64,000 bases of DNA from Azospirillum brasilense (GCF_022023855.1 NZ_CP059449.1:1908501-1972500); one strand, 5' to 3'. Counted from the first letter of the stretch, positions 42,288-52,563 are shown. The notes: a model not told the origin generated them from the letters alone. Made by a program: numbers and translations.

Positions 42288-44834
42288 TTAGGTCGCCTCC
42301 GTCTCCACGTCGCGGTGTTCCAAGCTGGCGCGCACGGTGCGGCGCAGGTCGTCGGGCTGGATGGGCTTGTGCAGCAGGGCGCATTGCGCGCCGGCGGCTT
42401 CGCGCAGCCGGTCGGAGGAAGTGTCGCCGGTCAGCAGCACCCCCGGCAGGTCGGGTCCGAAGCGGCGGCGCAGCGTGTCCATCAGCATCAGACCGGTGTC
42501 GCCGTCCGGCAGGCGGTAATCGGTCAGCACGAGGTCGGGCGCCAGCGTGCCGTCCACCAATTCCAACGCTTCCGCCACCGATCCGGCCTCGGTCACCCGG
42601 TAGCCCCAGCCGTCCAGCATCAGGGCCAGCGCCATGCGGATCACTGCGTCGTCCTCGACCAGCAGGACGGAGGCGTCGCCGTCCGCCTCGCCACTGCCCG
42701 TGGAGGAGGCGTCCGGTGATTCGCCGCACTGCCGCTGATCGAGAATGGCCCCCGACGGAAGGGTGATGGCGAAGCAGGAGCCCTTGCCCGGCGCCGAGGT
42801 CACCTCGATGGTGCCGCCCAGCATATGGACGAGGCGCCGCGCAATGCTGAGCCCCATGCCCAGCCCCTCCCGCCGGTCGCGGGCGACGTTGCCGATTTGG
42901 TAGAAGTCCTGGAAGATGCGGTCGAGCTGGTTCTCCGGAATGCCGATGCCGGTGTCCCACACCTCGAACCGCAGGGCTCCGTTGCGCCGCCGCGCCCCGA
43001 ACAACACCCGGCCCTGCCGCGTGTAGCGGATGGCGTTGGTCAGCAGATTGCGCAGCACGCGCTCCAGCAGGCCGCCGTCGGTGCAGGCGCTCAGCCGCAC
43101 CGGCACGGTGCGCAGCGTCAGCCCGGAGGAGGAGGCGACCGCCCGGAACTCCCCGTGCAGCCGCTCCATGATCGATCCCACCTCCACCGGCGCGGAGTGG
43201 GGGGTGACGAGACCGGCCTCCAGTTTGGAGATGTCGAGCAGGCAGTCGAGCAGCCCGCCGAGCGAGGCCACGGTGTCGCGGAGCTGGGTGGCGATGCGTC
43301 GCGCGTCCTCGGGGATCGGCTCCTTCAGCAGAAGCCCGGACAGCAGGGTCAGGGCCTGGGCCGGCTGGCGCAGGTCGTGGCTGGCCGCGGCCATGAAGCG
43401 TTCCTTGGCGTCCAGCGCCACGTTCAAGTCGCGCTCCATCGACTTGATGGCCGAGATGTCGGTGACGCTGGACACCACCGCCTCGGGCTGTCCGTCCGCG
43501 CCCGGCACGGGGTGGCTGGAGACGCGCAGCCAACGGGTGGGGGCCGCCGCCTCGTCGCCCTCGGCGATGCCGACGATCTGTTCAATGACCGGCTTCCCGC
43601 TGTCCACCGCCTTGGCGGCGGGCGGCAGTCCGGTCAACCGGGCGCCGTCAGCGCCGATGAAGCGCCGTCGGGCCACGCGGCCCGCCCGGTCGCCCGGCTT
43701 GCGGCTTTCAAAGGGGCGGGCAAGGGGATCGAGCAGCACGCCCGCTGGGCCGGCCATCAGCCGCTCCGCCATGGCGTTGGCGACCATCACCGTGCCGTCG
43801 CCCGAGCGCATCACCAGCCCTTCGGACAGGGACTGGACCAGCGTGCGGTGACGTCGCTCGCTCTCGGCCAGAGCCTGTTCCGCGGCGCGGCGGGCGGTCA
43901 CGTCGCGGAAGGCCACCACCGCCCCAGTGATCGCCCCGTTCTGAAGAATTGGGGAGACGGTCAGCTCCGCCACGAAATCGTCGGCGCCCTGGCGGCGGAG
44001 GCGCCCGTCGGCCACCTGCCGGACCAACCCGTCGGCCAGCGACAGCGTCAGGGCGCGCCGGCTTTCCTCCTCCGCGTCGCCGCCGATCAGCGCGGTGAAG
44101 GAGCGGCCGACCAGCTCGCTGGAGCCGAAGCCGGTCATCGACTGGGCCGCGGCGTTCACGAAGGTGATGGCGCCGCGCGCGTCCAGGCCGCAGATGCCGT
44201 CGGCCACCGCCTGCAGAATGTGGTGATAGGCGGCGCGGGTGCGCTCCGCCTCGTCGCGGGCGTTCTGAAGCTCGCCGACCCAGGCGTTGCGCTCCGTCAC
44301 GTCGGTGATTGTCAGCAGCACATCGCCCTTGTCGACACCGTCCGGCCCGGCCTCCATCTCGACGATCCGGGCGTCGGTCAACCCGTCGATGGCGCTGTGG
44401 GCGCCGACGAAGGCGTATTCCTGGCGCGTCCATTGCCCGGAATCGCGCAGCCGGGCCAGCGCCGTGAACAGGCGCCCATGGTCCAGCGACTCCACCATCA
44501 ACGTCAGCGGGCGGCCCTTCAGCCGGCGCAGCGGCAGGCCGAACTGCCGCTCCGCGGCGACGTTGGCTTCGCAGATGATGCCCGCGGCGTTGACGGTGAA
44601 GCAGGCCAGCGGCACCGACTGGAAGAGTTGGAGATACTGGATGCGCGAGGCTTCCAGCGCCTGCTGGGCGGTGCGCAACTCCTCGTTTTGGATCTCCAGC
44701 TCGGCCTGATGCACGTACAGCTCGTGCAGGACTTCCTTGAGCGTGGTCGCCGAGACCTCCGCCCCTTCGAAGCCGCCCGAGTTGAGAGCCTGTTCCGCGC
44801 GCTTGCGAAGCCGTTCGTTGCGGAATCCGTTCAC
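42288..44834 (-). CDS. cytoplasmic PAS-hybrid histidine kinase
   Basis: An 848-residue soluble kinase with no membrane helices. A coiled N terminus leads into three PAS-like modules (about 60-180, 190-310 and 320-465), the HisKA segment with His486 (ASHDLRQPAQAL), an HATPase domain (GLGMGLSIARRLV) and a receiver domain with Asp772 (LTDYRLPDGD). The HDLRQPAQAL form is typical of hybrid kinases in Azospirillum and relatives. The GTG start overlaps the CheB-CheR stop by four bases (GTGA), so the two are translationally coupled and probably act in one pathway. No output gene is adjacent. Confidence 0.9.
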   Translation of the reverse strand: MNGFRNERLRKRAEQALNSGGFEGAEVSATTLKEVLHELYVHQAELEIQNEELRTAQQALEASRIQYLQLFQSVPLACFTVNAAGIICEANVAAERQFGLPLRRLKGRPLTLMVESLDHGRLFTALARLRDSGQWTRQEYAFVGAHSAIDGLTDARIVEMEAGPDGVDKGDVLLTITDVTERNAWVGELQNARDEAERTRAAYHHILQAVADGICGLDARGAITFVNAAAQSMTGFGSSELVGRSFTALIGGDAEEESRRALTLSLADGLVRQVADGRLRRQGADDFVAELTVSPILQNGAITGAVVAFRDVTARRAAEQALAESERRHRTLVQSLSEGLVMRSGDGTVMVANAMAERLMAGPAGVLLDPLARPFESRKPGDRAGRVARRRFIGADGARLTGLPPAAKAVDSGKPVIEQIVGIAEGDEAAAPTRWLRVSSHPVPGADGQPEAVVSSVTDISAIKSMERDLNVALDAKERFMAAASHDLRQPAQALTLLSGLLLKEPIPEDARRIATQLRDTVASLGGLLDCLLDISKLEAGLVTPHSAPVEVGSIMERLHGEFRAVASSSGLTLRTVPVRLSACTDGGLLERVLRNLLTNAIRYTRQGRVLFGARRRNGALRFEVWDTGIGIPENQLDRIFQDFYQIGNVARDRREGLGMGLSIARRLVHMLGGTIEVTSAPGKGSCFAITLPSGAILDQRQCGESPDASSTGSGEADGDASVLLVEDDAVIRMALALMLDGWGYRVTEAGSVAEALELVDGTLAPDLVLTDYRLPDGDTGLMLMDTLRRRFGPDLPGVLLTGDTSSDRLREAAGAQCALLHKPIQPDDLRRTVRASLEHRDVETEAT

Positions 44835-47800
44835 GCCGCGCCCCCAGCCGCCGGGTCCTTGGCAATGGATGGCCCGGAGTTCTTCTGGCCGTTCCGCCGC
44901 CCGCTCGCGCGCAGTTCCATCCGCTTCCGGTTGGTGATGTCGATGTGGCTGACCACCGCTCCCCCTGACAATCCGGCCAGACGGCAGGCGTGCATCATGA
45001 ACCAGCGCTCCTCCTTGTCGGAATGACAAGGGTATTCGATGGTGAACTGCTCGATGTCGCCGGACAGGATCCGGCGCAGCCCGTCGTTCACGGCACGGGC
45101 GATGTCTTCGCCTTCGGTTCCTTCCCCGGCGTTGCACACATCAAGATAATTGGTTCCCGGCCCGCAACGGTCCAGCGCCGGGGCGCCGTTCTTCTCGCCG
45201 AACATGCGCCAGGCGTGGTTGACCATGGTGATGGCGCCATCGGAATCGATGACCGCCACATGCTCGGGCAGGCTGTCCAGCACCGTCTGGAGCCGGTGCT
45301 CCGCGGCCTTGGCGGCGGTGACGTCCACGAAGGTGACGACCACCCCGGCGACCTGGTTCTTCTCGGTCAGGTAGGGAAGGATGCGCGTCTGGATCCAGCG
45401 GTCGCCGCGCACCGGGACGTGGCGTTCCACCGGCGTGTGGTCGTGGAAGACCCGCTCGATGTCCTTCAGGAAATCCGGATAGTCGATGTTGGTGGACAGG
45501 TGCGAGATCGATCGCCCAACGTCGCGCGGAATGATGTTGATGAAGCGCGCCGCCGCCGGGGTGAAGCGCCGGATCACCATGCCGCTGTCCAGGAAGACCG
45601 TGCCGATCTCGGTCGAGCGCAGCAGGTTGTCCAGGTCGTTGGTGACCTCCGTCAGTTCCTCCACCTTCGCCTGATACTCGGCGTTGACGGAGTACAACTC
45701 TTCATTGACGGACTGCAGCTCTTCATTGGTGCTTTGCAACTCCTCATTGGAGGCAAGAAGCTCTTCGTTGGTCGCCTGGAGTTCCTCGTTGGCGGTTTCC
45801 AGTTCCTCGATGGTGGCCTGGAGATTCTCGCCGCGGGAAACCAGCTCCTGCTCCAGCCCGCGGATGCGCTCCGCGGTGTCGGTGTCGAAGTCGAAGTCGC
45901 TGTCCGGCAGGGCCAGCGCCGGGGCGCTGGGGTCGAGCACGATCAGCGCGAAGCGCCGACCGGTCTTGCGGGCGACGAAGGGCTTCACGCGCAGGCTGAC
46001 GGCGGGCAGCCCTTCGCGGTCCTTCACCGGGATGTTGGACAGGGCGAACTCCTCGCCGGAGCGGAAGGCCCGCGTCAGCGCGGTTCCCACCACCATGGAG
46101 ACCGAGGAGGGCAGCAGCTTCAGCGCGTTCAGCGTGGCTTCGCCCGGCGGCACCTTCAGGATGGCCGACGCCTCGCCGAACACATGCATGATGTTCATCT
46201 GCTCGTTGACCAGCAGGCTGGGCGGCACATAGGCCCGCATCAGGGTTGAGATCGCCTCGTCGATGGCGGCCCCTTCCTCCTGCGCCTGCGACATGGTCTC
46301 GTCGCCGTGGCGGTGCACCGGTGCGGCGACGGTGGGGACGAGCAGCCGCGACAGCCGGTGGGTGCCGGTGCGCAGGCTCTGGAACAGCTTGTTGCGGCTG
46401 TCCAGGACGTGGAACTCCGCCGACAGGTCGCCCAGCGTCTCGCTGGTGCCGAGGAACAGGAAACCGCTCTGCCGCAGCGCGTACTGGAACAGGCTGAGCA
46501 CCTTCCGCTGAAGCGGTGAGTCCATGTAGATCAGCAGATTCCGGCAGCTCACCAGATCGACTTTGGTGAAGGGCGGATCGCGCATGATGTTGTGGGCGGC
46601 GAACACCACCATGCGGCGGATGTCGCGCGACACCAGATAATGGTCGCCGCGGGCGATGAAGTAGCGGGTCAGCCGTTCGTGCGACACGTCCTCCGCGATG
46701 GAGCGCGGGTATTCGCCCAGGCTGGCGATCTCGATGCTGTCCTGGTCGATGTCGGTGGCGAAGATCTTGACGTCGAAGGACCGTCCCATCCGTTCCTGCG
46801 CCTCGGCAAAGAGGATGGCGATGGAGTAGGCCTCCTCGCCGGTGGCGCAGCCGCAGACCCACACGCGCACCATGTCGGTGGGGTTGCGCTTGGCCAGCAG
46901 GGTCGGGATCACCTTGTCGGCCAGGGAGGCGAAGGCCCCCTCGTCGCGGAAGAAGCGCGTGACGCCGATCAGCATCTCCTTGTAGAGGCTGACCGTTTCG
47001 GCGCTGTTGCGGCGGAGCAGGGCGGCGTAATCGCTCATCGAGTCGAGGCCGGCGGTGTGCATCCGCCGCTCGATCCGACGCAGCAGGGTCGCTAGTTTGT
47101 AGTGCGAGAAATCCACGCCGGTGACCGAGCGGATGGCCGCCACGATCTGCGCCAACGGGTCGTTGTCACGGTCCTGCGGCTTGGCCGGGATGGGCAGGTT
47201 GCGCGACAGCACCCGGCCGGCGTGCTCGATCAGGCAGGCCGGCAGCTTGTCCGCCGTCTTCACGGCATCCACCTGTCCGGTTGCGATCGCGCTGCGCGGC
47301 ATGCCGTCGAACTGGGCCGATCCGGGGTCCTGCGCCGCGGCGAAGCCGCCCGCCGACTTGATCGCCAGCAGGCCGCGCGTGCCATCCGATCCGGTGCCCG
47401 ACAGCACCACGCCCAGCGCCCGCGGCCCCTGGTCCTTGGCAAGAGCGGTGAAGAAGATGTCGATGGGCAGGCTCATGCCAACGGTGGTGTCCTTGGCGGT
47501 CAGGATCAGCCGTCCATCCTCGATCGACAGATGCTTGGCGGGGGGCAGCAGATAGACGGTGTTGCGCTCGACCGCCATGCCGTCCGCGGCCTGCACAACC
47601 GACATGGCGGTGTGCTTGGCCAGCAGATCAACCATCAGGCTCTTGTGGACCGGCGAGAGATGCTGGACCACCACATAGGCGAGGTCGCTTTCCCCCGGCA
47701 CATTGTCGAAGAAGCGCTGAAGCGCTTCCAACCCGCCGGCGGAGGCACCGATGCCGACGATGCAGCAGACCCGATCCCGGGTTTCCGGGTAGGGACCATA

Positions 47801-47878
47801 GACGGAGACCGTGTCCTCGCCCTCATCGGATGGCGTGGGGGCGTCGGTGATGGTGTGATCGTTGTCTTCTGGTTCCAC
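44831..47878 (-). CDS. CheB-CheR-PAS fusion protein
   Basis: A 1015-residue protein. The CheB methylesterase domain (about 38-225) has Ser47 (GASAGG), His73 and Asp165; the CheR methyltransferase domain (about 240-505) has the SAM motif [15 protein letters not shown] long coiled coil of NEELQ-type heptads (about 686-735) leads to two PAS domains (about 765-880 and 885-1000). It lacks the receiver domain of classical CheB, so control is probably through PAS and the coupled kinase. Such fusions are common in alphaproteobacteria and rarely studied; targets may not be chemoreceptors. Start is GTG at 47876-47878. Confidence 0.93.
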   Translation of the reverse strand: MEPEDNDHTITDAPTPSDEGEDTVSVYGPYPETRDRVCCIVGIGASAGGLEALQRFFDNVPGESDLAYVVVQHLSPVHKSLMVDLLAKHTAMSVVQAADGMAVERNTVYLLPPAKHLSIEDGRLILTAKDTTVGMSLPIDIFFTALAKDQGPRALGVVLSGTGSDGTRGLLAIKSAGGFAAAQDPGSAQFDGMPRSAIATGQVDAVKTADKLPACLIEHAGRVLSRNLPIPAKPQDRDNDPLAQIVAAIRSVTGVDFSHYKLATLLRRIERRMHTAGLDSMSDYAALLRRNSAETVSLYKEMLIGVTRFFRDEGAFASLADKVIPTLLAKRNPTDMVRVWVCGCATGEEAYSIAILFAEAQERMGRSFDVKIFATDIDQDSIEIASLGEYPRSIAEDVSHERLTRYFIARGDHYLVSRDIRRMVVFAAHNIMRDPPFTKVDLVSCRNLLIYMDSPLQRKVLSLFQYALRQSGFLFLGTSETLGDLSAEFHVLDSRNKLFQSLRTGTHRLSRLLVPTVAAPVHRHGDETMSQAQEEGAAIDEAISTLMRAYVPPSLLVNEQMNIMHVFGEASAILKVPPGEATLNALKLLPSSVSMVVGTALTRAFRSGEEFALSNIPVKDREGLPAVSLRVKPFVARKTGRRFALIVLDPSAPALALPDSDFDFDTDTAERIRGLEQELVSRGENLQATIEELETANEELQATNEELLASNEELQSTNEELQSVNEELYSVNAEYQAKVEELTEVTNDLDNLLRSTEIGTVFLDSGMVIRRFTPAAARFINIIPRDVGRSISHLSTNIDYPDFLKDIERVFHDHTPVERHVPVRGDRWIQTRILPYLTEKNQVAGVVVTFVDVTAAKAAEHRLQTVLDSLPEHVAVIDSDGAITMVNHAWRMFGEKNGAPALDRCGPGTNYLDVCNAGEGTEGEDIARAVNDGLRRILSGDIEQFTIEYPCHSDKEERWFMMHACRLAGLSGGAVVSHIDITNRKRMELRASGRRNGQKNSGPSIAKDPAAGGAA

Positions 47879-48522
47879 GGAGCACTTCGGGTCTGCGGGA
47901 GTAAAGGACGGCCTACTGAATTATTTGCCGTCTGACCGTGACATTCAAACCCTCCCTCGCGCGGTGCCTTTCCTTTTCCGTGCGCACCGGCGGTTTTGAA
48001 ACGGCGAAGGGTTCAGCGGCTATATAGGAAGCGTCCATGCCAGTCAATCCGGACAATCTGTCCCTTGGGGAGCTGCATCGCGCCGGCATTCAAAAGATCA
48101 GGCGTGGGACGGGGTGTGTTCTGTCCTTGACGTTACGCATATGACCAATGGATTTGTGGCGATGTGTTTAATAATCTTCGATTTCAGCTTCGGTGGATCG
48201 CTGAATCGAGACTTTCGAATCTGTAGTGATTTTCCATATTCATTTTCTTTCAATGCCCTGAGAGCGATTGCGTGAATTCATTGAGTCCTGGCGTCTCGTT
48301 CCTTTTTCCCATCGCCGCGCTTCATGGTGGGGTTGAAAGATAAAAATCGATGGGATTTGCCACCAGCGCACAGCTTACCCAGAAGGTATGATGTGATACG
48401 GGCACAACACTGTGCAGGATCTGTTGCCTCGTTCGCTTATGTCGCTTTACGCGATTGGCGCTTTGCGCAATCTTTAATCCGTAGCCACTAATCATGAGAA
48501 ACGTAGGAAAGGAGTGCGCCAG
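47879..48522. other. AT-richer gap, possible remnant of acquired DNA
   Basis: This 644-base gap has clearly lower GC than the rest of the window, most obviously at about 48140-48500, with AT-rich stretches such as TTTTCCATATTCATTTTCTT. It holds at most one 35-codon open frame (listed separately). No tRNA, transposase fragment or direct repeat was found at its edges. It must also contain the promoter for the CheB-CheR gene near its left end. Confidence 0.6.
48037..48144 (+). CDS. possible 35-residue small protein
   Basis: An ATG frame of 35 codons preceded by TATATA (48021-48026) and an AGGAAG site 5-10 bases before the start. The peptide MPVNPDNLSLGELHRAGIQK has an ordered beginning and then turns basic and nondescript, as if a longer gene had been cut. 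It matches nothing I recognise. It could be a real small gene, a gene remnant or chance. Confidence 0.25.
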   Translation: MPVNPDNLSLGELHRAGIQKIRRGTGCVLSLTLRI

Positions 48523-48768
48523 ATGGAGCGCGAGGACGAATGTGCTCTCGACCGATATATCGCGGCGATTCCGCTTAACCTGAGAGTAGTGGCCAGGGCT
48601 GCTTACGAGGAGCTGTCGAACAATCCCTTCCTGCCTGTCTTTTCCAAAGACGAAATCGCGCGGTTGGTCTGCTCGCCAGGATTTCAGAGTTACTTGGAGA
48701 GTGAGAACCGAACCAGCGCCGGTTCGCTGATGATGCTCTGTTCGGCGGGGTTTGCGACGCGCCATTGA
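48523..48768 (+). CDS. small hypothetical protein in the AT-richer region
   Basis: An 81-residue soluble protein with an amphipathic first half (DRYIAAIPLNLRVVARAAYE) and no known family. An AAGGAG ribosome site lies 8 bases before the ATG and a terminator follows, which together make it likely to be a real gene. Codon use is less GC-biased than in neighbours, suggesting later arrival. A larger minus-strand frame over the same bases lacks such signals. Confidence 0.6.
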   Translation: MEREDECALDRYIAAIPLNLRVVARAAYEELSNNPFLPVFSKDEIARLVCSPGFQSYLESENRTSAGSLMMLCSAGFATRH

Positions 48769-48822
48769 TGACGCACTTTTGACGAGGCGCAGCCGTCACA
48801 ACGCGACGCAGCCACTCTTCTG

Positions 48823-48855
48823 CAGGCCGGCGGTTGTCCCGCCGGCCTGAATTTT
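48823..48855 (+). terminator. terminator after the 81-residue gene
   Basis: CAGGCCGGCGG (48823-48833), loop TTGTC, CCGCCGGCCTG (48839-48849), then AATTTT. The 11-bp stem is strong; the T-run favours the plus strand, though it could also help end the converging sppA transcript. Confidence 0.75.
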
Positions 48856-48866
48856 GTCCGAAAGTT

Positions 48867-50618
48867 CTACTGTTCGAGCCCCAGCGGCGGCATGCGAGCC
48901 TCCACTGCGCCGCTGCGCGCCGCGTTCACCAGCGGGGCCAGTTCGGCCAGCGCCGGACGCAATCCGGCCAGCACCGCCACGGCTTCCACCAGATCGCCCT
49001 TGCCCGAGGCGAGGTCGAGGATCTCCCGGATCAGCGGCTTCGGGCGTGGATAGCCGGTCACGGTGACGGGATCGTCCGGCGCCAGTTTCGCCGCCTGCTT
49101 GGCGAGCGTCAGCGCGGTGGCGACCCCGCCCAACTCGTCGATCAGCCCGAGGTTCTTGGCCTGGGCGCCGGTCCACACGCGGCCCTTGGCGGCGTCCCGC
49201 GCCTGTTCGGGGGTGAGGTGCCGGGCCTCCGCGACGCGGGACAGGAAGGTGGAATAGCTGCTGTCGATGATGGCGTTCAGCCGCTCCTCCCCGGTGGGGC
49301 CGAAGGGGCGGAAGGGCGACCACAGGCCGGCGTTGGGCGCGGTGTCGAGAACGCCCCAATGCACGCCCAGCCGTTCCGACAGGCCGGCGACCGACATCTT
49401 GCCGGCGACCACGCCGATGGAGCCGGTCACGGTGGCGGGGGAGGCGACGATGCGGTCGGCGGCCAGCGCGATCCAATATCCGCCGGACGCCGCCGTCCCG
49501 CCCATGCTGGCGATCACCGGCTTGCCCGACTGGCGGGCCTTGACCAGCGCGCGGCGGATCGTTTCGGACGCGGTCACGCTGCCGCCGCCGCTGTCGATGC
49601 GGAACAGGATGGCCTTGACGTCTGGATCATCCACCGCGTCCTCGATGGCCGACACGATCGTCTCCGACCCGGCGGTGACCTCGCCCAGGCCGGGCTTGCC
49701 GCTGTCGCCGCCGGTGATGGTGCCGGTGGCGTGGATCAGCGCGATGGTCGGGCCGTTGCGATTGGGCGGGCCGGCGATGTCCAGATAGTCCGCCGCTTCC
49801 ATGGTGTCGGCACCGGGCGCCGCCCCGGCGCGGCGCAACGCCTCCTCCCGCGCCTCGTCGGCGTAGCCCAGACGGTCGACCAGCTTGGCGTCCACCGCCT
49901 CACGGTCGATCAGGGGGGCGCGGTCCATCGCCGCCTTCACGGCGGCGGGGGGCAGGCGGCGGCTCACCGCCACCCCGTCGACGATCTGGTTGGTCAGGTC
50001 GCCGAGCAGCGACTCCATCATCTCGCGGTGGGCGGGCGTGAAGTCCGTCCGCATGACGCTGTCGGCGAGGCTCTTGTACTCCTCCCGCTGGAACACCTGC
50101 GGCTGGATGTCCAGCTTGTCCAGAGCGCCGCGGGCGAAGGGGATCTGGGCGGACAGGCCGGTCAGGCCGAGCAGCCCCAGCGGTTGCATCCACACCTCGT
50201 CGAAGGCGCTGGCCAGCAGGTAGGAGCGGTTGCCCGCCCCGGTGTCGCCGTAGGATTCGGCGAAGGCGATGGCGAAGCGGCCCGACGCGCGGAACCGCTC
50301 CACCGCCGCCCGCAGTTCCTGCACCTGGGCGAAGCTGGCGCCGTCGCCACCGAAGCGGGCGAGCACGCCCTTCACCCGCGGGTCGGTGCGCCCGCGTTCC
50401 AGCGCGTCGAGCACCTCCTGGAAGGTCGTCTCATGGCCGAGGAAGCTGCCCAGCCGGTCCACGCTCCCCTCCGCCAGCGGGTCGCGGAGGTCCAGTTCCA
50501 GCACGACGGTGTCGGGCAGGGAGGGCTCATGCCGGACCGCCAGAACGACCCCGGTGACCACGGCGGCCACCACGAGGAAACCAATGAGGGCGAACAGGCG
50601 GACAAAGAACCTCAGCAT
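48867..50618 (-). CDS. sppA: signal peptide peptidase SppA, 67K type
   Basis: A 583-residue inner-membrane serine protease that degrades cleaved signal peptides. One N-terminal helix anchors it (about 5-27). Two tandem Clp-like halves follow, as in E. coli SppA: the first carries the general base Lys182 (EEYKSLADS) and the second the nucleophile Ser378 (GGTAASGGYW). Full length for the long form. It is followed upstream on the same strand by the AhpD-like gene, 57 bases away, so both may be co-transcribed. Confidence 0.95.
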   Translation of the reverse strand: MLRFFVRLFALIGFLVVAAVVTGVVLAVRHEPSLPDTVVLELDLRDPLAEGSVDRLGSFLGHETTFQEVLDALERGRTDPRVKGVLARFGGDGASFAQVQELRAAVERFRASGRFAIAFAESYGDTGAGNRSYLLASAFDEVWMQPLGLLGLTGLSAQIPFARGALDKLDIQPQVFQREEYKSLADSVMRTDFTPAHREMMESLLGDLTNQIVDGVAVSRRLPPAAVKAAMDRAPLIDREAVDAKLVDRLGYADEAREEALRRAGAAPGADTMEAADYLDIAGPPNRNGPTIALIHATGTITGGDSGKPGLGEVTAGSETIVSAIEDAVDDPDVKAILFRIDSGGGSVTASETIRRALVKARQSGKPVIASMGGTAASGGYWIALAADRIVASPATVTGSIGVVAGKMSVAGLSERLGVHWGVLDTAPNAGLWSPFRPFGPTGEERLNAIIDSSYSTFLSRVAEARHLTPEQARDAAKGRVWTGAQAKNLGLIDELGGVATALTLAKQAAKLAPDDPVTVTGYPRPKPLIREILDLASGKGDLVEAVAVLAGLRPALAELAPLVNAARSGAVEARMPPLGLEQ

Positions 50619-50675
50619 CCGGGGGGCTCCGGTGGTTGCGCGGCGTCAGCGGCCCAGCGTTTGGCGGTCGGGCGT

Positions 50676-51248
50676 TTAGCGGTCCTGCTTGTGGTAGTCG
50701 CGGTTCGGCATCATGTCCACCGCCGAGGCGACGCGGTTCGACATGTTGTAGAAGGCGGCGGTGTCGGCGACGTCGAAGATCTCCTCCTCGCCGAAGCCGG
50801 CGTCGCGCAACGCCTGCCGGTCCGGCTCGCCCATGGTCCAGGGCTCCTTGGTCAGCTTCCATGCGAAATCGAGCATGGCGCGCTGGCGCGGCTCCAGCTT
50901 GGCGGCGCGGTAGTTGAAGGCGAGCATCTCGCCGAGCTCCGGATCGCCGGACAGTTTGCGCACCGCCTGCCCATGGGCGACGAGGCAGTAGTAGCAATGG
51001 TTGGCCGAGGACACGACCACGGCGATCATCTCGCGTTCCAGCTTGGACAGGCCGCTCTCGCCGACCATCAGCTCGTTGTAGAGCTGGGCGAAGGTGCGCA
51101 GCTTCTTCGGGCGCAGGCTGTAGGCGCGCAGCACGTTGGGAACGAAGCCCAGCTTCTCCTCGCACTTGGCAAAGAGCGCGGCCATGTCCGGGTCGAGGTC
51201 GGGCGTCTCGGGAACGGGTAGGGCCATGACGTGATCGGGCTGGGGCAT
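50676..51248 (-). CDS. peroxidase-related AhpD/CMD-like protein
   Basis: A 190-residue all-helical protein of the alkylhydroperoxidase AhpD-like superfamily (uncharacterised peroxidase-related branch). The redox motif is Cys85-x2-Cys88 with His92, preceded by Glu72, the proton-relay arrangement of AhpD. It probably reduces peroxides or handles a thiol intermediate; the electron donor is unknown. ATG 51246-51248 has GGAGGAG upstream; an upstream alternative adds 37 low-quality residues. It diverges from the REC-HPt gene. Confidence 0.88.
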   Translation of the reverse strand: MPQPDHVMALPVPETPDLDPDMAALFAKCEEKLGFVPNVLRAYSLRPKKLRTFAQLYNELMVGESGLSKLEREMIAVVVSSANHCYYCLVAHGQAVRKLSGDPELGEMLAFNYRAAKLEPRQRAMLDFAWKLTKEPWTMGEPDRQALRDAGFGEEEIFDVADTAAFYNMSNRVASAVDMMPNRDYHKQDR

Positions 51249-51459
51249 CGCGGCGGTCTCCTCCGGTGTGTGTTCGTTTCGTTGCGGTGTACGCTGTTTT
51301 GGCCGACAGGGTAGCCGGGCGGCGGCGCTTCGCAAAGCCCCACCTCCGGTCAGGCCCATTCACCAGGGGTTGCAACCCTGCCTTTCGTACGTTGTCTCTC
51401 GCCAAACCGTCGCCGTCCGTGCGAAGACTGCGCTCCGTCGCAACGCAGTGGCTCGACCG

Positions 51460-52554
51460 ATGAACGAACCGGGCGGCAAGGGCGCGCCCAAGCTCGGCCT
51501 CCTCTCGGTTCTGGTGGTCGAGGACAGCGCCTTCATCCGCAACGTGCTGACCGCGACCCTGCGCACCATCGGGGTCGGCGCGGTGCATGCTGAGGCCGGC
51601 GGCGCGGAAGCCATCCGCTTCCTGGAGGAGCGCCGTGCCGCCCTGCCGCCCGGCACGGCGCCGGTGGACGTGATCATCACCGATCTGGTGATGCCGGAGG
51701 TGGATGGGCTGATGCTGCTGCGCTGGCTGCGCTGCAGCCCGAAGTCGCCGGACCGCTTCCTGCCCGTGCTGATGCTGTCCGGCGCCGCCGACCGCCATTA
51801 CGTGGAGCAGGCGCGCGACCTGGGCGCCACCGACTTCATCGCCAAACCCTTTTCGGCGGCCATCATCGCCAGCCGCCTGCTGGCAGCCATCGCCCGGCCG
51901 CGGCGCTTCGTGCTTGCCAAGGGCTATTTCGGACCGGACCGGCGGAGGACGCAGCGGCCGGTGGCGATGGATTGCCGGATGACCGGCCCCAGGGAAATCC
52001 TGGTGGTGCACAGCGCCTCCAAGGCGGTGGGCATCGACCGCTTTCCGGTCGTCCATTTCGACCTGCCCAACCGGTTGGGCGCCAAGATGGGCATCGCGCC
52101 GAAGGACCCCGTGCCGACGCTTCCCGAGGAGGTGCTGGCGGCGGCGGAGGCGGAGATCCAGAACCGGGCGGGCGATTACGCCACCTGGATCGCCGGAGAG
52201 GTGGACGACCTAGCCCGCCGTGTCGACCGGCTGGGCGCGGACGCCGCCGCGGTCCCGGCGCTGATGGTGCAGATCAACCGCTCCGCCCACGAGATGCGCG
52301 GGCAGGGTGGCATTTTCGGCTATCCGCTGATCACCCGCATCGCCAAGTCGCTCTACGAGGCGACGCAGGGCGGCTTTCCCGCCGTCACCGGCAACGAACG
52401 CCTGCTGTTGAAGGCCCATGTGGACGCCATCAAGGCGGTGATGGCCGGGCGGATCAGCGGCGACGGTGGGGCCATCGGCCAGCAGCTTCTCGCCTCGTTG
52501 GACCGCGCCAAGAAAAAGTACGCCAAGCCGGACGGCGAGGGCGACCCGGCCTGA
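51460..52554 (+). CDS. receiver-HPt fusion signalling protein
   Basis: A 364-residue protein with an N-terminal receiver domain (about 15-140; phospho-acceptor Asp75 in IITDLVMPEVDG, Lys129) and a C-terminal HPt-like helical domain with His277 in SAHEMRGQGGIFG. Between them is a region (about 145-245) with GYFGPDRRR and no recognised fold. It has no DNA-binding or kinase part, so it should relay phosphate between hybrid kinases and a final regulator. Candidates in the window are the hybrid kinases at 4931 and 42288. It lies alone between divergent and convergent neighbours. Confidence 0.85.
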   Translation: MNEPGGKGAPKLGLLSVLVVEDSAFIRNVLTATLRTIGVGAVHAEAGGAEAIRFLEERRAALPPGTAPVDVIITDLVMPEVDGLMLLRWLRCSPKSPDRFLPVLMLSGAADRHYVEQARDLGATDFIAKPFSAAIIASRLLAAIARPRRFVLAKGYFGPDRRRTQRPVAMDCRMTGPREILVVHSASKAVGIDRFPVVHFDLPNRLGAKMGIAPKDPVPTLPEEVLAAAEAEIQNRAGDYATWIAGEVDDLARRVDRLGADAAAVPALMVQINRSAHEMRGQGGIFGYPLITRIAKSLYEATQGGFPAVTGNERLLLKAHVDAIKAVMAGRISGDGGAIGQQLLASLDRAKKKYAKPDGEGDPA

Positions 52555-52563
52555 GCGCCGCCG

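Noticed and set aside
48322..48765. 147-codon minus-strand frame in the AT-richer region
   Set aside because: It overlaps the 81-residue plus-strand gene, which has a better ribosome site and a terminator; composition of the peptide looks random.
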